Part shown: positions 11,180 to 20,017 of the stretch, piece after piece | How positions within the stretch are numbered: the first letter of the stretch is position 1 | How the letters are laid out: every line of letters starts with the position of its first letter | Source: Roseibium limicola | GTDB taxonomy: Bacteria; Pseudomonadota; Alphaproteobacteria; Rhizobiales; Stappiaceae | Direction: 5' to 3' | Assembly (NCBI RefSeq): GCF_017313085.1 | Contig: NZ_JAFLNF010000006.1 | Location: 124,001-188,000, forward strand | Length of the DNA: 64,000 bases | The notes under the pieces: generated by a model | Seen by the model: only the letters and a program-made list of their open reading frames with translations | Told to the model about the DNA's origin: nothing | Database searches by the model: none | Translations under genes and position numbers: made by a program

Positions 11180-11664
11180 TTTTCTCCCGCCCCAAATCAG
11201 TGCCTTTTCAAGTCGAAGCAGCGCTATCTGAGGACCTGGCGGTTCTCTCTGACATCCATGCCAAGTCGTTTGCGCATGCATGGAACGGCGATGAGCTGCA
11301 CCGCATGATGCAGGAAAGCGGCGCACTGATGCTGGTTGCACGCTCGCCCGGCCAGGATCGTTCGGCCAGTCTGCGAGGATTTGTGCTGATCCGCACAGTT
11401 GCAGGCGAGGCAGAAGTGTTGACCCTGGCCGTCCATCCAGAGCATCGTGGCAGAGGATTGGCGAGAGCCCTGATGCAGCATGCTCTTTTTCAGCTGTATT
11501 CGGATCGCTGCGACTGCCTCTTTTTGGAGGTTGATGCCGCAAATGCGCCGGCACTGCACCTTTACAAGGCGCTTGGTTTCCGCAAAGTGGGGGAACGGAA
11601 GAGCTACTACAGCTCCGGTGATGGCGATGGAACGGCGCTTGTCATGCGGGTTGATCTTCGCTAA
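11176..11664 (+). CDS. rimI: RimI-type N-acetyltransferase (GNAT)
   Basis: A 162-residue GNAT protein. The acetyl-CoA loop is visible as HPEHRGRGLARALMQHAL, followed by LFLEVDAANAPALHLYKALGF, the standard RimI core. RimI acetylates the N-terminus of ribosomal protein S18 in E. coli; in other bacteria targets may be broader. The start overlaps the tsaB stop by 4 bases, which fits a tsaB-rimI transcriptional unit. Confidence 0.92.
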   Translation: MIFSRPKSVPFQVEAALSEDLAVLSDIHAKSFAHAWNGDELHRMMQESGALMLVARSPGQDRSASLRGFVLIRTVAGEAEVLTLAVHPEHRGRGLARALMQHALFQLYSDRCDCLFLEVDAANAPALHLYKALGFRKVGERKSYYSSGDGDGTALVMRVDLR

Positions 11665-11724
11665 TCGCACGGTGACTGCACGCGACAACGCGTCGGAATG
11701 GATCGAAAAGGCTGGCGATTACTG

Positions 11725-12219
11725 ATGACGGACGAACGGCAAACGGCGCTTGAAGAACTCTGCGCGGCGAAAGGTCTGCGCATGACCGAACAACGCCGGG
11801 TGATTGCAGCCGTTCTGGAAGAGGCATCCGAGGAACACCCGGATGTGGAGGAGCTGTACCGTCGTGCCGTGAAAGTCGATGCACGCATTTCAATCTCGAC
11901 CGTGTATCGGACCGTCAAGCTGTTCGAAGATGCGGGGATGATCGCCCGCCATGATTTTCGTGATGGTCGCTCCCGCTACGAAACCGTGCCGGACGAGCAT
12001 CATGATCATCTGATCGATTTGCGCAGCGGTCAGGTGATCGAGTTTCGCAGCGAGGAAATTGAAGCCCTTCAGGAAGCAATTGCTCGCACACTCGGATATC
12101 AGCTGGTCGACCATCGCCTTGAGCTTTACGCCGTTCCGCTGTCCGATAAGGACCAGAAACAGGCTACGCCGACCTATGCCGGAGATCGACCGCAGGGGTC
12201 AGATGATGACCCGACTTAA
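11725..12219 (+). CDS. Fur/Mur family metal-responsive repressor
   Basis: A 164-residue Fur-superfamily regulator. A winged helix (RMTEQRRVIAAVLEEA, SISTVYRTVKLFEDAGMI) is followed by a dimerisation and metal site with DEHHDHLIDLRSG. The CxxC structural-zinc cysteines of E. coli Fur are absent, as in alphaproteobacterial Fur/Mur proteins, which sense manganese in rhizobia. ATG 11725 is preferred over ATG 11698 because homologues begin close to MTD. It sits after rimI and overlaps plsC, the usual alphaproteobacterial order. Whether it senses iron or manganese cannot be read from sequence. Confidence 0.9.
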   Translation: MTDERQTALEELCAAKGLRMTEQRRVIAAVLEEASEEHPDVEELYRRAVKVDARISISTVYRTVKLFEDAGMIARHDFRDGRSRYETVPDEHHDHLIDLRSGQVIEFRSEEIEALQEAIARTLGYQLVDHRLELYAVPLSDKDQKQATPTYAGDRPQGSDDDPT

Positions 12220-13081
12220 GGCGTTCTGGACGATTTTTCTATTGTCGCTGATTACCTTTGCGTTGATCCCGCCGCAGTGGCTGGCGATGAAATTCGGCTG
12301 GAAGGTCCAGCGCAAGCTTCCTTATCTCTGGCACCGTGCAGCAACCTCGTTGCTTGGCATCCGTATCAGTCAGCAGGGTAAACCGGAGATGCGCCGCCCT
12401 TTGCTGATTGTTGCCAATCACGCATCCTGGGTGGATATCACGGTCATTGGCTCCTTGAAGCCGCTCTCTTTCATTGCCAAGTCCGAAGTTGCCGGCTGGC
12501 CGGTTTTTGGACTGTTCGCCAGGTTGCAGAGAACGGTTTTCGTCAATCGCACCAAACGGTCCGAGACCGGACAAGTCGCAGGCGAGATTGCCAAACGCAT
12601 GAGTCAGGGGGACGCCATGGTGCTCTTCGCTGAAGGCACCTCCAACGATGGGAACTCCGTGCTTCCGTTCCGCTCGGCCCTTTTGGGGGCTGCGACCCGC
12701 GCCGTCGGCGAGGGCGAGGAAGTTTGGGTTCAGCCGATGTCTGTCGCCTATCTGGCGTTGCATGGTGTCCCGATGGGACGTCAGCTCCGGCCGCATGTGG
12801 CATGGTATGGCGATATGGAAATGGCGGACCATCTCTGGGGCGTACTGACCCGTGGTCCCATGGATGTGCAGATTACCTGGGGGGAGCCGGTCCTGGTCAA
12901 TGCCAAGACCGACAGAAAAGCCCTGACCCGCCAGATGGAAGACAGCGTTCGCAAAATGACGGGAATAGCGTTGCGCGGTGGTGAAGGGCAGCTTCTCGAA
13001 GAGGTCACTCCGGAGGTTGCTGAAGAAGCCGACGCAGCGTTCTTCTCAAGCACACAAAAAGCAGGTAAAGCTGGCGCCTGA
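12203..13081 (+). CDS. plsC: 1-acyl-sn-glycerol-3-phosphate acyltransferase (PlsC family)
   Basis: A 292-residue membrane acyltransferase with an N-terminal hydrophobic helix (FWTIFLLSLITFALIPPQW). The catalytic HX4D motif is NHASWVD, and the glycerol-phosphate-binding motif is FAEGTSNDG. It acylates lysophosphatidic acid in phospholipid synthesis. The rhizobial ornithine-lipid enzyme OlsA is a close relative and cannot be excluded. I place the start at ATG 12203, overlapping fur by 17 bases, because translation upstream is only the out-of-frame end of fur; an ATG at 12206 is equally possible. Confidence 0.88.
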   Translation: MMTRLKAFWTIFLLSLITFALIPPQWLAMKFGWKVQRKLPYLWHRAATSLLGIRISQQGKPEMRRPLLIVANHASWVDITVIGSLKPLSFIAKSEVAGWPVFGLFARLQRTVFVNRTKRSETGQVAGEIAKRMSQGDAMVLFAEGTSNDGNSVLPFRSALLGAATRAVGEGEEVWVQPMSVAYLALHGVPMGRQLRPHVAWYGDMEMADHLWGVLTRGPMDVQITWGEPVLVNAKTDRKALTRQMEDSVRKMTGIALRGGEGQLLEEVTPEVAEEADAAFFSSTQKAGKAGA

Positions 13082-13248
13082 TCAGGCGAAGCGGCACTGT
13101 GCAATTGACGCGTTCCGCAATGCGATGTAGGGCCGGGCAAACTTGGCCGGCGATGGCGGCCCTGATTAGACAGACATGAAAAGGCTGCAGCCTGCCGAGG
13201 GCGCACCTTGAAGGATGCCGAAGACCACCAGCGGCAATGAGGACCGGA

Positions 13249-14715
13249 ATGACGCAACACCAGGATATGGCAGTTGTTGGCGAGCCCGTCGAGGCAACCT
13301 TGGACAACACGACTTCCAAGACCGATACGAGCGCTTCCGCGGCCCTGCAGCCGAAGAAGGTGTTTATGCGCACCTATGGCTGTCAGATGAACGTCTACGA
13401 CAGCGACCGGATGACCGATGTGCTGGGGCCGGAAGGCTTCACCACCACAGAGAACATGGAGGACGCCGATCTCGTCATCCTCAATACCTGTCACATCCGC
13501 GAAAAGGCTGCCGAAAAGGTTTATTCGGAGCTAGGCCGTATTCGTAAGGTCAAAGAAGAGCGTGCCCGCCAGGGCAAGGAAATGATGATCGGCGTGGCCG
13601 GTTGCGTTGCTCAGGCTGAAGGCGAGGAAATTTCACGCCGCGCCCCGATTGTCGATCTGGTGATTGGTCCACAAAGTTATCACCAGTTGCCGAAACTTTT
13701 GAAGACGGCGCGGGATGGCACCAAGGTTGTTGAAACCGAGTTCGACATCGATGCCAAGTTCAAGCATCTCTCCGAGCGGGCGGCCCGACCTCCTTTGAAG
13801 CGCGCGCCGTCGGCTTTCCTGACCGTTCAGGAAGGCTGCGACAAGTTCTGCACTTTTTGTGTGGTGCCATACACACGCGGAGCGGAAGTCTCGCGTTCTG
13901 TCGAACAGATCGTGACGGAGGCTGAACAGATGGCAGTTGCCGGTGTTCGCGAAATCACGCTTCTGGGCCAGAACGTCAACGGTTGGCATGGTGCCGGACC
14001 AGACGGCAATTCCTGGGGGCTGGGCAGACTGTTGTACCGGCTGTCGGAAATCGACGGGCTGGATCGTTTGCGTTACACCACAAGCCATCCCCGCGACATG
14101 GATGATGAACTGATCCAGGCGCACCGAGATCTCAAGACGTTGATGCCTTACCTGCATCTGCCGGTTCAGTCCGGGTCCGACAGCATTCTCGCGTCGATGA
14201 ACCGTAAACATACACGGGACGAGTATTTTCGTCTGATCGACCGGATTCGCGAGGCCGCTCCCGATATTGCTCTGTCCTGTGATTTTATCGTTGGGTTTCC
14301 AGGCGAGACGGATCAGGATTTTCAGGACACCATGAATCTTATTCGTCGGGTGGAATTCGGTTCGGCTTTCTCGTTCAAATACAGCCAGCGCCCAGGCACT
14401 CCTGGAGCCTTGATGGACAATCAGGTTGATGAAGATATCAAAAGCGCTCGTCTGGCAGAGTTGCAGGAGCTGGTTGCTCAGCAGCAGACGGCCTTCAATG
14501 CCTCGCGCATCAACATGACCTTCGGCGTCCTTTTTGAACGCAAGGGTCGCATGCCAGGGCAGATCGTCGGTAAATCTCCTTGGCTGCAGCCAGTGCAGGT
14601 TGATGCTTCTGAAGATCTCATCGGAACGATACAACCGGTGGAAATCCTTGAGATCGGCAGAAATTCACTGTTCGGGCAATTGAAGCCGGGGCATCATGAT
14701 GTGGTCGGGCAGTGA
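13249..14715 (+). CDS. miaB: tRNA-2-methylthio-N6-dimethylallyladenosine synthase MiaB
   Basis: A 488-residue radical-SAM methylthiotransferase that adds the 2-methylthio group to i6A37 of tRNAs. Domains in order: an N-terminal UPF0004 domain with three cluster cysteines (C in [22 protein letters not shown]), the radical-SAM core with CDKFCTFC, and a C-terminal TRAM domain. ATG 13249 has GAGGACC just upstream and is preferred over the ATG four codons earlier. The 155 bases before it contain a possible weak sigma-70 promoter (TTGACG at 13105) but nothing certain. Confidence 0.97.
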   Translation: MTQHQDMAVVGEPVEATLDNTTSKTDTSASAALQPKKVFMRTYGCQMNVYDSDRMTDVLGPEGFTTTENMEDADLVILNTCHIREKAAEKVYSELGRIRKVKEERARQGKEMMIGVAGCVAQAEGEEISRRAPIVDLVIGPQSYHQLPKLLKTARDGTKVVETEFDIDAKFKHLSERAARPPLKRAPSAFLTVQEGCDKFCTFCVVPYTRGAEVSRSVEQIVTEAEQMAVAGVREITLLGQNVNGWHGAGPDGNSWGLGRLLYRLSEIDGLDRLRYTTSHPRDMDDELIQAHRDLKTLMPYLHLPVQSGSDSILASMNRKHTRDEYFRLIDRIREAAPDIALSCDFIVGFPGETDQDFQDTMNLIRRVEFGSAFSFKYSQRPGTPGALMDNQVDEDIKSARLAELQELVAQQQTAFNASRINMTFGVLFERKGRMPGQIVGKSPWLQPVQVDASEDLIGTIQPVEILEIGRNSLFGQLKPGHHDVVGQ

Positions 14716-14740
14716 CCCGGCGCCATATAGGAGGCGGCAT

Positions 14741-15820
14741 TTGACGCGTGAAGCCCAGGCTGCGGCATCTGATCTGACGCACATTGTTTTGGCGTTTGAA
14801 GACAACAGGCTGATCGGCGATTTGTTTGGTCAATTCGACCAGAACCTCGCGCTTATCGAACAGAAATTGGGTATCGATGCGATTGCGCGTGGCAATCAGG
14901 TTACCCTCAAAGGCTCTCCTGCCGGGTGTTCCCAGGCGCGGACGGCTTTGGAAACGCTTTATCAAAGACTGCAACAAGGTCACGAAATCCATCCCGGTGA
15001 TGTGGATGGAGCCTTGCGTCTGGCGGCTTCAGCGGAAGCTCAGTTGCCCTTGCCGACCCTGGAACCACGGTCGCGCCTTGCCTTTGCCAAAATCTCGACC
15101 CGACGCAAGACCATCGTGGCCCGCACGGCGACGCAGGATGCTTACATTCGGGCTATGGATCGCTCCGATCTGACCTTCGGAACAGGGCCGGCCGGAACGG
15201 GCAAGACTTATCTCGCGGTCGCCTATGCGGCCGCACTCATCGAGCGCGGCGATGCAAGCCGGCTGATCCTCTCGCGTCCGGCTGTCGAAGCGGGTGAGCG
15301 TCTTGGATTCCTGCCTGGGGACCTGAAGGAAAAGGTCGATCCTTACCTGCGTCCACTTTACGACGCACTTTATGAAATGATGCCGCCGGAAAAGGTGGAC
15401 CGGGGGCTCACCTCCGGCATGATCGAAGTCGCGCCACTTGCCTTTATGCGTGGCCGAACCCTCTCTGATGCCGTCATCCTGCTGGATGAGGCCCAGAACA
15501 CCACCTCCATGCAAATGAAGATGTTCCTGACCCGTCTGGGCGAGAACTCCAAGATGATCGTCACAGGCGATCCGAGCCAGGTCGACTTGCCGCTTGGGCA
15601 GATCTCTGGCCTACGGGAAGCTCTGGGGCTGCTCGACGGTGTGGAATCCGTCTCCACGGTGCGTTTCACCGAAACTGATGTGGTGCGCCACGAGTTGGTT
15701 GCAAGGATCGTGACGGCCTATGACAATGCTTCGCGCGAAGCCTCGCAAGCCCGCGAGCGGCGGTATGCCGAACGGTCGGAGAAGTCGCGCCGCCCGACGC
15801 TGGAAACGGAAGAAAGTTGA
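14741..15820 (+). CDS. PhoH family P-loop ATPase
   Basis: A 359-residue PhoH-like protein. An N-terminal KH-like region (about residues 1-110) precedes a P-loop ATPase with Walker A GPAGTGKTYLAV and Walker B VILLDEAQN. PhoH-like proteins are linked with RNA metabolism, and the gene is nearly always followed by ybeY, as here. The likely start is TTG 14741, preceded by TAGGAGGCGGCAT with ideal spacing; no ATG fits the conserved beginning. Confidence 0.93.
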   Translation: MTREAQAAASDLTHIVLAFEDNRLIGDLFGQFDQNLALIEQKLGIDAIARGNQVTLKGSPAGCSQARTALETLYQRLQQGHEIHPGDVDGALRLAASAEAQLPLPTLEPRSRLAFAKISTRRKTIVARTATQDAYIRAMDRSDLTFGTGPAGTGKTYLAVAYAAALIERGDASRLILSRPAVEAGERLGFLPGDLKEKVDPYLRPLYDALYEMMPPEKVDRGLTSGMIEVAPLAFMRGRTLSDAVILLDEAQNTTSMQMKMFLTRLGENSKMIVTGDPSQVDLPLGQISGLREALGLLDGVESVSTVRFTETDVVRHELVARIVTAYDNASREASQARERRYAERSEKSRRPTLETEES

Positions 15821-15824
15821 TCGA

Positions 15825-16361
15825 ATGACTTGGCGCGAGGCTGCTGGTGAGGTCAGCTTGCCGAAAGACTTTGCCATCGACATTACCATTGCGACCGAAG
15901 GTTGGCCTACGGAAGCTGATCTGCGGTCGCAATGTGTTTCCGCGCTGACAGCCGCATTTCGGCAGGCGGGACTGGAAGCTGTTCCTGGCTCGGAAGTCTC
16001 TCTGGTTTTCACCGATGACGAAGCGATCCGCGAGCTGAACCGGACGTGGAGGCAGAAGGACAAGCCGACAAATGTCTTGTCATTTCCCGGAAGCGACCCC
16101 GATGGAGAGCTGTATGGGCCGCTCCTCGGCGACATTGTTATCGCTTTGGAGACAGTAAAGCGCGAGTCCGTGGAGCTGGAGATTGACTTCCACGCGCATC
16201 TCACCCATCTGGTGATTCATGGAATTCTTCATCTTTTTGACTACGATCATCAGGATGACGAAGAAGCTGAAGTGATGGAAGAGCTGGAACGTTGCATTCT
16301 GGCCTCCCTGGATATTGCGGACCCCTATGCGGATAGGCCACTTGAGGCGGATGCCGACTAG
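15825..16361 (+). CDS. ybeY: Endoribonuclease YbeY (16S rRNA maturation)
   Basis: A 178-residue metal-dependent RNase acting in 16S rRNA 3' maturation and ribosome quality control. The zinc-binding histidines are all present in HGILHLFDYDH, but the usual glycine before YDH is Asp here (family pattern HGxLHLxGYDH). The segment VFTDDEAIRELNRTWRQKDKPTNVLSFP is also typical. The start at ATG 15825 lies 5 bases after the phoH stop, with GGAAGAAAG upstream. It belongs to the phoH-ybeY-corC unit. Confidence 0.95.
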   Translation: MTWREAAGEVSLPKDFAIDITIATEGWPTEADLRSQCVSALTAAFRQAGLEAVPGSEVSLVFTDDEAIRELNRTWRQKDKPTNVLSFPGSDPDGELYGPLLGDIVIALETVKRESVELEIDFHAHLTHLVIHGILHLFDYDHQDDEEAEVMEELERCILASLDIADPYADRPLEADAD

Positions 16362-16415
16362 GTCATTTGGCCGTCCGGGGCTGCACGATAAATCGAGAAA
16401 GTCTGTTTGTAGCGC

Positions 16416-17561
16416 ATGATGATGATGGTTCCAGAGACCAGGCGGAACGAGGCAAGTGCCTCGCAGAGCGCGCCTGCAGAGAACGCGCCGGACGAAGAAC
16501 CGCAGCCGAGTAGGCCGCGGGAGAAACGAGCCCTCATGGAGCGGTTCAAGAGTTTCCTGTTCCCGCGGCACGGCACGGCAACCCTGAGAGAAAATCTGCA
16601 GAACGAGCTGGCGCGCGACGGTGAAGGCGATACGGTCTTTTCCACGGAAGAGCGCATGCTGCTCGGCAACATCTTGCGCTTGCGCGAGCTGCGCGTTGAT
16701 GACGTGATGATCCCGCGCGCCGACATTGAGTCAGTGGAAGCCGGCACGACACTCGGTCGCCTGATGGAGTTGTTTCAGGAGTCGGGGCATTCGCGAATGC
16801 CCGTCTACGTGGAGACTCTTGATGATCCGCGTGGCATGGTTCACATCAAGGACTTGATGGTTTTCATCGCTGAGAACGGTTCGAGGACGGGTCGCCCTGA
16901 AGCCGACGGCTCTACTGCTGTTCCCGACGATTCCGATCTGACGAAATCCGGTGGCAATTCCCAGGAGCTGGATCTCGGGGTTGTCGATCTTTCGATTTCC
17001 CTCAAGGACGTCGGGTTGATCCGTCAGTTGTTGTTCGTCCCACCTTCCATGCCTGCGACTGATCTGATGGCCAAAATGCAAGCCGACCGGATCCAGATGG
17101 CGTTGGTGATTGACGAATACGGCGGTACGGACGGTCTGATCTCGCTCGAAGATCTGGTCGAAACTGTTGTTGGCGACATCGAAGACGAACACGACGAAGA
17201 CGAAGAGGCGATGCTGCAGCTTGTCTCTGACGGGATATGGACTGCGGATCCGCGTCTGCCTCTCGAAGAATTGACTGCAGGTCTCGGAGCAGATCTGTCG
17301 GGATCTGAAGCAAGCGAGGACGTGGATACGCTTGGCGGACTTTTGTATGTGTCTGTCGGTCGGGTACCGGTAAGAGGCGAGCTGCTTCTAGTGCCCGACG
17401 TTCCTGGTTTCGAATTTGAAGTCATGGATGCTGACCCACGTCGCATCAAGCGGCTGAGGATTCGTCGCAAGCGGCTGGATGCGCGCATTGCGGACCAGCG
17501 GCGGCGAGTGAAACGTCCCGAGAGCGCTCAGTCGACCGACGAAAGCCACGCAGAGCAGTAG
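16416..17561 (+). CDS. Hemolysin/CorC-like CBS-domain protein
   Basis: A 381-residue cytoplasmic CorC/TlyC-type protein. It has two CBS motifs (the first around VDDVMIPRADIESVE to GMVHIKDLM, the second around LVIDEYGGTDGLISLEDLVE) and a C-terminal CorC/HlyC transporter-associated domain ending near residue 345. An acidic linker (EDEHDEDEE) joins them. A basic tail follows. It lacks the DUF21 membrane domain. The location after phoH-ybeY and before lnt is conserved in proteobacteria, where such proteins (YbeX) affect ribosome biology or Mg2+/Co2+ homeostasis. Confidence 0.9.
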   Translation: MMMMVPETRRNEASASQSAPAENAPDEEPQPSRPREKRALMERFKSFLFPRHGTATLRENLQNELARDGEGDTVFSTEERMLLGNILRLRELRVDDVMIPRADIESVEAGTTLGRLMELFQESGHSRMPVYVETLDDPRGMVHIKDLMVFIAENGSRTGRPEADGSTAVPDDSDLTKSGGNSQELDLGVVDLSISLKDVGLIRQLLFVPPSMPATDLMAKMQADRIQMALVIDEYGGTDGLISLEDLVETVVGDIEDEHDEDEEAMLQLVSDGIWTADPRLPLEELTAGLGADLSGSEASEDVDTLGGLLYVSVGRVPVRGELLLVPDVPGFEFEVMDADPRRIKRLRIRRKRLDARIADQRRRVKRPESAQSTDESHAEQ

Positions 17562-17693
17562 GCGTTCAGGCCGGGCCTGCTGATCGGCACTGGCATGCAA
17601 GTGGACAAGGCTCGTGTTTTGCGAAAGCCTTGACCGCGCTCGGCTGTCGTTGGCACTGTTCGACGAGACCGATTCGCACGGGATTTCCGGTAC

Positions 17694-19307
17694 ATGGACA
17701 CTGTGATTGCCGCCCTCAACGCGGTTCCGAACGCTTGCCTGCTGGCCTGGGGATGGCGACGGGGCCTGTATGCCTTGATTGTTGGCGCAATCGCTGCGCT
17801 GGCGCTTCCACCGGTGAATTTTATTCTCAGTTTGGCTTTCGCCTTGCCGTGTCTGGTCTGGTTGCTCGATGGAGCCGTCGGAAGCGGCGAGGCGAGTGCG
17901 CTCAGGCGACTGCGGCTGGGCTTCGGTCTGGGATGGCTTTTCGGGCTTGGTTATTTTCTCGCCGGACTGTGGTGGATTGGCGCGGCCTTCCTCGTGGACG
18001 GTGAGCGCTATGCGTGGCTTTTGCCGGTGGCCGTGCTGGCGATGCCGATGGGGTTGGCTCTTTTCCATGGTCTTGCCTGTGGCTGTGCGGCGCTGCTTTG
18101 GAGCAACGGCGCCCATCGAATTGCCGTTCTGGCCATTTTCCTATCCACTTCTGACTGGCTGAGGGGCCATGTGCTGACAGGGTTTCCTTGGAACACCTTC
18201 GGGGCGGCGGTGTCTGGCAGTCTGGAAATCTCGCAATTTGTCAGTGTCGCCGGCGCGGATGGTTTGGGGCTGCTAGTCTTGCTGATCGCTGCAGCACCTG
18301 CCGTACTGACGGAACCTGGACGACAGAAGTGGCGGATCGGTGCTGTAGCACTGGCGACGACCCTCGGTGTTGTGGGCTTCGGTGTCTGGCGACTTGAAGT
18401 CATGCCGGATCCGGGCCTCTCGGAGCTTGATATTCGTCTGGTTCAACCTGCCATTGCCCAGAGCGAGAAGTGGAAGCCCGAGAACCGGGACCGCATTTTC
18501 TCCGACTACCTGGATCTGAGCTCGCGCCCGCAAACCGAAGGTGGTCGGGTCGGGGCTCGCCGGCTGATTGTCTGGCCGGAAAGCGCCTTGCCGTTTCTGT
18601 TGACTCAGACCCCTTCGGCCTTGGTGGCAATTTCTGCGTTGCTCAATGATCAGCACCAGTTGGTCACGGGAGCCATCCGAGCGGAAGCGACTGAGGCGCA
18701 GACGCAGTATTACAACAGTCTTTTCCTCTTTGGTCCGGACGGCACCATCGTCGGCAGCTACGACAAGGTGCATCTTGTGCCCTTCGGAGAGTATTTGCCG
18801 CTGGCTGACTGGCTGGATGCGTTGGGTTTGAGCAAGCTGGTCGAGGGTCCAGGGGCGTTTTCATCAGGCTATGGCCGCCGCAGTCTGCAATTGCAAGGCG
18901 GCGAAACGTTCTTGCCCTTGATTTGCTACGAAGTGATCTTTTCCAATTACTCCAACGTACAATCCAGGCGCCCGGACTTTCTGCTGAACCTCACCAATGA
19001 CGCCTGGTTCGGGCGCACGGCAGGACCCTTCCAGCATTTGGCGCAGGCGCGCATGCGGGCGATCGAGCAGGGATTGCCGCTGGTCAGAGCCGCCAACACC
19101 GGAGTGTCGGCTGTCTTTGATGCAAAAGGGCGGTATCTTGCAAGAGTAGAGCTTGAGGAAAAGGGTATAGAAGACGTTGCTCTCAGCCGAGCGTTGAGTT
19201 CGACAATTTTCTCCCGTATCGGTGGTTATGCTTACGCTCTAATGCTGTTTTTACTGTCAATATTTTCAGTGTACTGCCAATACAACCGCGGTTCGCGTTA
19301 TAATTGA
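17694..19307 (+). CDS. lnt: Apolipoprotein N-acyltransferase
   Basis: A 537-residue inner-membrane enzyme that adds the third acyl chain to lipoproteins. About six N-terminal transmembrane helices (residues 1-200) precede a nitrilase-like periplasmic domain. The catalytic triad residues are visible: Glu in WPESALPF, Lys in YDKVHLVPFGEY, Cys in PLICYEVIF. A final hydrophobic helix (AYALMLFLLSIFSVY) ends the protein. It follows the CorC-like gene by 132 bases and stands upstream of the HTH regulator and metK, as in many Hyphomicrobiales. Confidence 0.97.
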   Translation: MDTVIAALNAVPNACLLAWGWRRGLYALIVGAIAALALPPVNFILSLAFALPCLVWLLDGAVGSGEASALRRLRLGFGLGWLFGLGYFLAGLWWIGAAFLVDGERYAWLLPVAVLAMPMGLALFHGLACGCAALLWSNGAHRIAVLAIFLSTSDWLRGHVLTGFPWNTFGAAVSGSLEISQFVSVAGADGLGLLVLLIAAAPAVLTEPGRQKWRIGAVALATTLGVVGFGVWRLEVMPDPGLSELDIRLVQPAIAQSEKWKPENRDRIFSDYLDLSSRPQTEGGRVGARRLIVWPESALPFLLTQTPSALVAISALLNDQHQLVTGAIRAEATEAQTQYYNSLFLFGPDGTIVGSYDKVHLVPFGEYLPLADWLDALGLSKLVEGPGAFSSGYGRRSLQLQGGETFLPLICYEVIFSNYSNVQSRRPDFLLNLTNDAWFGRTAGPFQHLAQARMRAIEQGLPLVRAANTGVSAVFDAKGRYLARVELEEKGIEDVALSRALSSTIFSRIGGYAYALMLFLLSIFSVYCQYNRGSRYN

Positions 19308-19409
19308 TATTTCGCCTTGGGTTTGTTTGCTCTCTATGTTACAACCAGCGAAGTCGCTGAGGATAGCGTCTTAGAAGGAACGGCTCAGGGGATGGGGCTG
19401 CCCGAGCAG

Positions 19410-19428
19410 AGCCGGTTTGCAACCGGCT
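19410..19428 (+). other. 8-bp perfect hairpin in the leader of the HTH regulator
   Basis: AGCCGGTT (19410-19417) and AACCGGCT (19421-19428) pair perfectly around TGC. A shorter TGGCC/GGCCA pair lies at 19432-19449, and the regulator's start codon is at 19493. No T-run follows, so this looks like a structured 5' leader or a protein-binding palindrome rather than a terminator. Confidence 0.55.
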
Positions 19429-19492
19429 GGCTGGCCGTTCAAAAGGCCAACCCAAGCGCGAAAAGCGCAATAACGAAGAGAGTTCGCATCCT

Positions 19493-19897
19493 ATGCCCAG
19501 TAAAAAGGCTCCCAATCCCATCGATATCCACGTCGGCAGCCGTGTACGGTTGCGTCGGATGATGCTTGGTATGTCCCAGGAGAAGCTGGGCGAAGGTCTT
19601 GGTATCACTTTTCAGCAAATTCAGAAGTACGAAAAAGGCACCAACCGTATTGGCGCCAGCCGTTTGCAGCACATTGCCACAATCTTGAAGGTGCCGGTTG
19701 CCTTCTTTTTTGAAGATGCTCCAGGCAGCCCGGACGCCGGTGAAGGTTTCAGTGAAATGCAGCCGACCTCCTACGTGGTGGACTTCCTGTCCTCTTCCGA
19801 AGGACTGTCGCTCAACAAGGCTTTTGTCCGTATTGAGGATCCAAAGGTCCGCCGTCGGGTGGTGGATCTCGTCCGCGCTCTGGCTGGTGACGACTGA
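19493..19897 (+). CDS. PraR-like XRE-family transcriptional regulator
   Basis: A 134-residue protein with an N-terminal Cro/C1 helix-turn-helix (about residues 12-68: VRLRRMMLGMSQEKLGEGLG, FQQIQKYEKGTNRIGASRL). The C-terminal region is uncharacterised (SYVVDFLSSSEGLSLNKAF). Position between lnt and metK and overall form match PraR/PhrR of rhizobia, which represses quorum-sensing and adhesion genes. That role is carried over by analogy and not shown here. The leader is structured, see the hairpin at 19410. Confidence 0.85.
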   Translation: MPSKKAPNPIDIHVGSRVRLRRMMLGMSQEKLGEGLGITFQQIQKYEKGTNRIGASRLQHIATILKVPVAFFFEDAPGSPDAGEGFSEMQPTSYVVDFLSSSEGLSLNKAFVRIEDPKVRRRVVDLVRALAGDD

Positions 19898-19960
19898 TAG
19901 GCTGTCCTGACGCACCTTAAATGGTTGACGTCTTCCGGTTCTTCTTAGATTGATGGGGTT

Positions 19961-19985
19961 GGAGCGGCGGCACATTCGCCGCTCC
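19961..19985 (+). terminator. 9-bp perfect hairpin upstream of metK
   Basis: GGAGCGGCG / CGCCGCTCC pairs perfectly around GCACATT, 33 bases before the metK ATG. The trailing sequence (AGTCATATTCTTTCCC) is only weakly T-rich. It could end the HTH-gene transcript or act as an attenuator or leader of metK. It does not fit the SAM/SAH riboswitch found before metK in Rhodobacterales. Confidence 0.5.
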
Positions 19986-20017
19986 AGTCATATTCTTTCC
20001 CAGAAGGACGATAGCCA

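Noticed and set aside
19898-20017. SAM or SAM/SAH riboswitch before metK
   Set aside because: The interval has a simple 9-bp hairpin but none of the conserved SAM-II or SAM/SAH core sequence that I can recall.
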